NCBI GenBank assembly: GCA_022496205.1
Contig: WTXD01000058.1
Coordinates: 1 to 64,000 of the forward strand
Origin: Gloeopeniophorella convolvens
Lineage: Eukaryota; Basidiomycota; Agaricomycetes; Russulales
Reading direction: 5' to 3'
DNA: 64,000 bases
Part shown: piece after piece, positions 57,601-64,000 of the stretch
How the letters are laid out: every line of letters begins with the position of its first letter
Position numbering within the stretch: the stretch's first letter is position 1
Made by a program: the position numbers and the translations under genes
Notes under the pieces: generated by a model
What the model was told of the DNA's origin: nothing
Databases searched by the model: none
Seen by the model: the letters and a program-made list of their open reading frames with translations, nothing else

Positions 57601-60061
57601 AGATGGGCGACGCGGGCGCGGGCGCGGAGGCGGAGACGGACGCGGCCTGCAGCGCGTCGAGAAAGTCGTCGGGCCACTTGCCCTTGCCGAGGCGGATGCG
57701 CTCGATGCGCGCGGCCTGCTCGCCCGCGCCCGCGGGCTCCTCGCTCTCCTCGACGACGCGCGAGAGGTCGACGGGCGCCGTCTCGCTCGGGCGGCGCTCG
57801 CGCGGGCGCGGCGGCGCCTCGAGGCTGCGGCGGCGCGCGGGGCTCGCCATGCCGCCCGACGGCGACGGCGACGGCGCGGCGGCGCAGGGCTCGTCGCACG
57901 CGGCGAGCGACGCGGCGACGCCGCTCGCCTCGGTGCGCGTCATGCTCGGCCACTCGCTCGGCACGAACGACGTCGCCTCGGTCGTGACGGTGCGGATCGT
58001 GCCGAACTTGCCCTTGTCCCGGTCCCTGTCCCTGCTCAGCTCCAGGAGGCTCGAGAACGCCGTCGAGTCGCTCAGCGCGGACGACGCGACCGACGCGCGC
58101 GGCGCGTCTGCGCTGCTGAACGACGCGCGCGCGCGCATCGGAGAGCGCGGGGGTACGATCGGGGGCACCTCGTCGCGCTCGCTGCCGTGCTCGTGCTCGT
58201 GCTCGTCGCGCGCGGTGCCGCCGTCGCTCGTGCTCGCGCCGCCGGGGCTCTCCGCGCGCAGCGGCGGCAGCGTCGGCGCGTGGCCCGGCGAGCGCGGCCC
58301 GGCGAGATTCGGCGACGATGCGGCCGCGCGGCCCGACCGATACGGATACGCGGCGGTGCTGGTGCCGGCGCTGATGTTGGTGTTGATGGGCCGCAGATGG
58401 CTCCCGCGCAGCGCGTGCGGCGGCGCGGGCGTCTCTGCCCAGCGCGCGAGTGCCATGATGGTGCGCGCGACGCGCGCGAGCGCGTCGGGCGCGGCGCCGA
58501 GGAGGTCGTCGCGGCGGAAGAGCGCGGCGGGGGGCAGCCCGTGCGCGGAGCACGCCGCGAGGAAGCGCGTCGCGTTGGCGGTGCGCACGCGGCCGTCCTC
58601 GCGCGCATCGACGCGCGCGATCGCGCCTGGGCGCAGCTTGTTCATGAGCCTGCACGTGGCGTCAGCTCCACACCCTCGATGCCACGCGCGCGGGAAGATT
58701 AAAGTGTGCGCAGCGCGAGGCGGTGCGCGCGGGAATGGAAGGGGCGAACAGAAGGGCAGCGGGGGCACTCACTGGCACAGGACGTATCCGTCGCGCAGCG
58801 CCTCGGCGAACAGGCGCCGCTCGCGCTCCTCGCCTGCTGCGCTCGCGCTCTCGGCGGTGCCGGCGCCTGATTTGCCCCATACGCGCTCGAGGCGCGCGAG
58901 CGCGCGCATACGTACCTCGACCTCCTCCGCCTCGCGCGTGCCAATGCTCGCGCTGACGCCGGGGCGCAGCATCTCGCGGCACAGCAGGCTGGTCGCGGCG
59001 CGCAATGCTTCGCGGTGCGCAGGGTCAGGCGGGGGAGGAGTGGGCGCGACGAGTGAGGCAGCAGATGCGTTGGGGTGGGCGTGGCGTAGGCGGGTCGGGG
59101 AGGATGGTGGGGACGGCGAGCGGCGCAGCGCTGCGGTCGAGTAGGATGGTGGATAGTGTAGGCTGGACGTCGACGCGGACGTCAGGCCGCGCGGGGTGGG
59201 CGCGCGGGGTGGAGGTGGAGAGCGCGTGCGCGGGGAGCTCGCGCGACGGGTGGGGGTGCTAGGTGGGCCCCCGGCGCGCACTAGGGAGGGGGTCGAGGGG
59301 GATGGAGGTAAGATGGGCTCCGGGCGCGGCTTGCGCGAGCGCGGAGATGGCGAGGCGGGGGGTGACGGGCCGTGTGTGGAGGCGCGTTTGGGGGTGAGCG
59401 GGGCAGGGCCGCTGATGGTAGGGCGGGAGGGGGACGCGGGGGGCGGAATGGAGAGGGCGGGAGAGGACATGGAGGCCTGTCTTAGTGACGGTGTGACGAA
59501 GCTCGTGAACCCAGCGAGGCGAAACCGGTTCTCGGCGTGCTTCTCGTCCCTTGCAAGGAGAACTTCCTGGGCGTGCGTCTGGGGAATAGGGGCAGCTGCA
59601 GCAGTTGCGGCGGAAGGAGACGTGGCTGAGTCCTTCCTAGTGCGGCGGAACGCGACCCGGGACTCGAGCCGTTTGAACATCCCGCTGCTGCTGCTGCTGC
59701 TTGTCTTTTCCTTTGCCGTCACCTCGGTCACTTCGACCTCTGCGCCAATTTTGACAGCTGGACCTGCATGCTTTGCGGTCACAGTCGCAAACTCGTCCTC
59801 GGCCGCAGGGGGTGGGATGGGCGATTTGCCCTTGGAGCGCGTCGCAGAGCGGATCGTCTGCTCAAAAGGTGAGCGAAGCAGCCGCTTGAATGTTTTCGGC
59901 GCCGGGTCGGACAGGTCTGTAGAAACAGAGGGCCTGTGGCGGGCAGTGGGCAGTGGAGGTGGGCGAGAGGAGGATGGAGCGGCAGAGGTCATGCGGGACG
60001 AGGAGGCTATATGGAGGGGGTTGGCGATGGAGGAGTTTATTTTGGAGGTAGCGACGGCCAT
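54664..60061 (-). CDS. sepH: Septation (SIN) kinase, SepH/Cdc7 type, with CH and C1 domains (about 1614 aa)
   Basis: Exons are 60061-58773, 58649-56814, 56757-56528, 56468-56083, 55999-55833, 55754-55481 and 55409-54664. A long Ser/Pro-rich N-terminus leads to a calponin-homology-like domain (about 405-510: [20 protein letters not shown] ... [13 protein letters not shown]). The kinase domain starts near 1015 with [20 protein letters not shown] and has VAVKRI, catalytic loop [13 protein letters not shown], and APE in NWMAPEVI. It resembles Cdc7/SepH, which drives septum formation at spindle pole bodies. A C1 zinc domain follows (about 1360-1410: His, then CRVC, CSHC, H, C, C in correct spacing across an intron). 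The rest is disordered. Exon 2 needs either an extra 83-nt intron (57192-57274) or an indel to keep frame; with the intron the total is divisible by three. Two separate genes (CH protein, kinase) remain possible. Confidence 0.72.
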
Positions 60062-61926
60062 GTGTGCTCATACAAAGGTGCGTAGAGAGGGATCGAGGGA
60101 GAGGACGGCGAGGGCGGTAGGGGCGGGTAAAGGTAAGGGCGCGGGAGAGTGTCGGGAGGCTAGAGAAAAGGAAAGAGGAAATGAGCAAAGTGAGATCGGG
60201 AACGGTGCCGCCGCAGCGGGACATGGGCGAGACAAGCACAAGAGTGGGGCGGCAGACCAGACTGGGGCTGGGCGGGGAAAGAGACGAGGAGAGGAGAGGC
60301 GGCGTGGGGAAGAGAAGGAGGGACGCACGGCAAGACATGAACAGGCAGTCGCCGAGCATTCACTTTGCTCGGTATCACACACGCAGCGTTGCCTGCGAGA
60401 GGTAAATGGGAAGGAGAGATAGGCAGCAGCTGGCAACGCTTCCTGGATCAAATCAGTGAATAGAAGAACCTGACAGCCTGCAACGTGCTCCTCCTCCCTG
60501 GCGGCTGACCACTGTCCTTTTCCGCGTCAATAGCGCCAATAATACCAGATAGATAGATTAGCCTGCCTTGCGGTTACGCCGTGCGGTCTTCTATCCGTCG
60601 CTGCGCTGCGCCGTGCGACGTCGAGGGATAAGATAGCCTCAGGCAGAAAGAAAGCGAGTGAAGAGAAACCGGGCCCGCCGGGACAAGACAAGCAGTATCA
60701 GGCAGTATCGGGATCCACGGTTCGGGCGGAAGCTTCCCCGCGGCCGCCTGTCCCCGGACCTGGGCGCTTCCCCACCCAGAACGGCGCCTCGCTGCAGCCG
60801 AGATCCACTTGGACGCGCCTTCCGACGCCCGCTTTCGGTCAAGCTGCCTTCCGCCCACCACCTGCCAGGCACGCGTCCACTCCACCAATAACATGACGCA
60901 TTCAATGACGTTCCCGCCACACCACCATTACGGGCTCTCTGCCCTCGCTCCCTCCCCGACGCCCCCCGCTGCTGCTCGCACTAGCCTGCAGCGAGCCAGC
61001 TACCAGCTGTAGGACGTGCCTCGCGTCGCGTCGTGAAACGTGCGCGCGCCCCCACGTGCCCCCGGCGCTCCGTCTCGCGCTCACACGGCGTCCGAACCGG
61101 CAGCTCCAGGCGCGCGCGCACCGCCGCCTCCCGTGCGTGTCCGGCACCAATGCCCTGTGCGCACTGCGCAGCAATGCTCTGTGCGCAGTCAGCCCCAATT
61201 CCGCGATCCCGCCCCCGCCTCATCCCTCTCATCTCCTCAATCAATCAGCTCGATGCGTGCGCGATCACTTGTGCGTGTGCCGCCCGCACTGCACGCTGAG
61301 AACCTCCCCACGCCCCTCATAGCGCGCGCGGGAGAACCGCCCGGACGCTTCCACGGAAGGCACTCGAAGGCGGCGCGCGCGATAACGCGCACTGGGCCGG
61401 CCCGCAGAATGTTCTGCGGCGCGCGGGCGTGGGCCAACGTGCGCGATCAGCAGAGCGTGGAAGCGCTGAGTATCAGGTTGTCGATTCAGAGAAGCAGAGG
61501 AAGCGAAGCAGCGCGGCGGAGGCGGCCGTGCGGGGATACTAGCCTGTACCTCGGGCCTGTCGGTAGCCTATCACTTTCTATGTATGCGAATACAATGCCC
61601 ATGCATGATGCATCGCGCGATGGCTTCTGTGTGCGAAGGTGCGCACCAAGGCCAAGGCTGCACTTATGTAAAGGCGGACCAGGCGGCGCGGGTCGATGCA
61701 GTTGTGTGTTGTGGCGTGGGAGCCGGCGGAGTCGGCATGTGAAATCTCGCGCAGCACTCCCACGGCCCCGTTGCCTGCCATCGATAACGCCGTGCCGCCC
61801 TTGCAACGCTTCGCCTCTGACTGCCACGGCCGTGCACGGAGGAGCCGGGTCTTTCGCTTTTTACTTTACACACAACACACAAACGTCTGTGTTTTTTTTT
61901 TCTTCTTAGCAGTCGGTAAGACACAT
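60062..61926. other. Intergenic between divergent genes, no gene seen
   Basis: About 1.9 kb. The first 350 bases are purine-rich on the + strand, so the kinase leader is CT-rich, a common promoter feature in basidiomycetes. The part from 61020 to 61500 is very GC-rich. ORFs here have no motif, and the stretch just before 61927 is T-rich, as expected for a leader. Confidence 0.45.
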
Positions 61927-64000
61927 ATGGCAACGCGCGCGGCGACAGCTGCTGCGGCCTCCGCCAATATGCGCACCACCCGCTCGCGCAAGGCCGCCGC
62001 CCAGACACAAATACAAACACAAACCCCAGCACCGCCACCCCCGGCCGGAAAGGAGAACACGCCTGCAAAATCAAAGGGCAAGGCACGGGCCACACCCAAA
62101 CGAAAGACGAAAAAGGAGGAAGAGCTCTTTTGCTCGTGTCGCGGCGTTGACGACGGCACCCCGATGGTCCAGTGCGCCTCGTGCGACGAGTGGTGAGCTG
62201 CCTTGAGCCGTGTGCGATTTTTTTCTGTGCTTACGAGGATCGGACAGGTACCACTTCCGGTGCGTCGACCTGAACGAGGACGACGCGAGCGAGATCAGTG
62301 AGTCACACGACCCCCTCCCACCGCAACTAACATTCTCACCCCGCTCTCCATTACAGTGGTCTACGTGTGCCCCCCGTGCCAGGCCAAGACCGGCCGGCGC
62401 ACAGTGAGTAAGTGTCGCGTCGCCCGCTCTGCTCGCTGCCTGCCCCGGCCCTGTCTGCGTATTGTTGTACTCTCCCGTCGTATAGCACCATCCACGTCTT
62501 CGTCTGCTGCATTGCGTGCCCATGCCCGCTTGAGCTACCGTGCCCCCGCGCGAGACGCACCGCTTGTACATTGCCGTGTCCGAGCAAGACCGCCGCCGTC
62601 GGCGTCTGACCCGTACGAGCGTGCGCCCGTATGCGTCTGCATGGTGTGAGCCCGCCTCACCGCCGCCGTGCGCCGCTCCAGACCTACGTGCTAGGCGCAG
62701 CCCGCGCCGTTTTGCCCAGTTCGCACCTGTTTCGTTTTTGCTTCGTTCTGTGTTGCTTTGTTCTGCCGTCGTCCACGCCACGGAGCCGCATGCTGACCCC
62801 TGTTTCCGTAGTGGAATGGGAAGGCCCCGAGGCGCTCGAGCCAGCACCTGCAAAAACACCCCCACCCGAACCCGCCCCCGCAGCCAAGAAGGAGGAAGAA
62901 GAGGTTGAGGAGGAGGAAGCCAAGGGCGCAGAAGAGGCAGTCGCGCAAAAGCCCGCGCCGGCGTCCGAGTCGAGCGACGAGGAGAGTGGCGACGAGTATG
63001 TCGAGGAGGCACACAGACCCAACAAGGTGCGTCGCAGCGCCCCCACAGCACATCGCAGACGCTGACGCATCCGAGCGCAGCGCGCTGCCACGGTCTCCGA
63101 CGACGAGGACGTGGACAAGAACGGGCCCAGAGACAAGCCCGAGAAGAAAAAGTCGCGCGCGCGCGTCAAGACCTCCGCGACGCCGACGCCCCCGCCCGCC
63201 TCTGCCTCTGCCGCGAAGCGCAAGCACTCCGTCGCGAGCGCGAGCGCGGGCGGCAGCAGCGGCGTCGTGGCCAAGCGGCGCCGCGCAGACTCGACCTCGT
63301 CGGAAGACGCGGCGCGCAAGTACTGCCTCGGCAAATTCGCGGAGCTCTTCGTGCGCGTGTTCCTGCAGTACCCGCACGTCCCGCCCGCCGAAGACGGCGG
63401 CGAGGGCGAGGACCAGGAGATGGCCGAGAAGCAGCCCGCGGAGCTGAGCGACGACGAGCGTGCGGGCGTCGAAGCACGCGGACGCGCGTACGCGGCGGAG
63501 CTCGAGCAAGCCGTGTTCGAGGCGTATTCGGAGCCGGACAAGCACGGACAGCCCGCCGCCGGCGCGAAGTACAAGTGCGCCGCCCTCCGTCCGCGCTCCA
63601 CAGACACTGACCGGCCCGCCGCCGCACAGGGAGCGCTTCCGCACGCTCACGTTCAACCTGCAGCAGGCCGACCGCGAGGCACTGCACACGCGCATCGCGT
63701 CGGGCGCGCTGCCCGCGCGCGAGCTCGCGCGCCTCTCGTCGACCGAGCTCGCGAGCGCCGCGCAGCAGGCGAGCATCGCCGCGCCGAGCGCGCCGCGCTC
63801 GCGCACTCGATCCTCACGCGCGCGCCCGTCCCGCGCGCGAAGATCACGCACAAGGGCCTGCAGGACATCGAGGTCGAGGATGCGGCGCCGGCCGCGACGG
63901 CCGCCGTGGTGCCTACGGACGCGGCCGGCCGCCGTCGCGGTGCCGGATGCGCCGCGCGCGCGCACGGTGTCCGTGTCCGCGCCGTCGTCCGCGATCGACG
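61927..64000 (+). CDS. Bye1-like PHD finger / TFIIS-domain protein, 3' end outside the window
   Basis: Exons are 61927-62192, 62248-62297, 62357-62407, 62812-63026, 63081-63574 and 63630 to the window edge. A basic Ala/Thr-rich N-terminus (KSKGKARATPKRKTKKEEE) precedes a PHD finger (CSCRGVDDGTPMVQCASCDE then WYHFRC and VCPPC, full C4HC3). An acidic linker and a Lys/Ser-rich segment follow. The TFIIS central-like domain starts ARKYCLGKFAELFVRVFLQY and includes FRTLTFNLQQADREALHTRI and ARLSSTELAS. In yeast, Bye1 has PHD, TFIIS-like and SPOC domains and binds RNA polymerase II on H3K4-methylated genes; the SPOC part would lie beyond the window. Between about 63782 and 63915 the conserved sequence (AHSILTRAPVPRAKITHKGL) is in another frame, pointing to two compensating indels. 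The 404-nt intron 3 is unusually long. Confidence 0.75.

Noticed and set aside
54491..60422. Very long + strand ORFs (up to 621 codons) opposite the kinase gene
   Set aside because: They have no domains, are Arg/Ala/Gly-rich, and mirror the GC-rich codons of the minus-strand gene, which has clear CH, kinase and C1 motifs.
62684..63965. Long minus-strand ORFs (307 and 424 codons) opposite the Bye1-like gene
   Set aside because: Antisense shadows of a GC-rich coding region; no motif, and the + strand has the PHD and TFIIS-type signatures.

Overview
The window is nuclear DNA of a filamentous basidiomycete, most likely a wood-decay Agaricomycete (inference). Coding genes carry many short GT-AG introns (mostly 42-80 nt), micro-exons and TATA boxes. 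The gene set includes a secreted CE15 glucuronoyl esterase, a C1-containing SIN-type kinase, TMD0-bearing ABCC transporters and a large basidiomycete-type DDE transposase. No rRNA, convincing tRNA or CRISPR was seen.

Region 1 (1-10.5 kb) is an accessory, duplicated region. Three copies of a small two-exon gene ('family A', about 120-130 aa, minus strand, each with a TATA box) are each followed by a decayed paralogue ('family B'). Between copies 2 and 3 lie a broken proline-rich gene (about 4.0-5.5 kb) and, at 7253-7698, a secreted precursor with Kex2-type Lys-Arg sites separating four near-identical 11-residue units. This last gene looks like a ribosomally made repeat-peptide precursor and is the most interesting item in the window.

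Region 2 (10.6-26.3 kb) is mainly housekeeping: an APH-fold kinase-like protein, mitochondrial Obg GTPase (MTG2), SAICAR synthetase (ADE1, tail to tail with MTG2), a small secreted protein, a C2H2 zinc-finger protein, the histone-fold DNA polymerase epsilon subunit (DPB4-like), the CE15 esterase, and a dynactin p24-like subunit.

Region 3 (26.9-53.5 kb) holds two tandem ABCC (MRP-type) transporter paralogues on the + strand, separated by about 12.6 kb of inserted or accessory DNA. The insert contains a Reb1/TTF1-like Myb gene, a degenerate large transposase, and two well-spliced genes of unknown function (231 and 455 aa) that look like transposon passengers. The upstream transporter looks mostly intact. 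The downstream one carries a one-base frameshift in its second membrane domain.

Region 4 (54.6-64 kb) is very GC-rich. It contains a SepH/Cdc7-type septation kinase on the minus strand, whose reading path joins a CH domain, a kinase domain and a C1 domain, and the 5' part of a Bye1-like PHD/TFIIS-domain gene that runs off the window. Long ORFs on the opposite strand of these genes are GC artefacts. Exon borders were worked out by hand from splice motifs and frame. Where they are unsure, this is stated.
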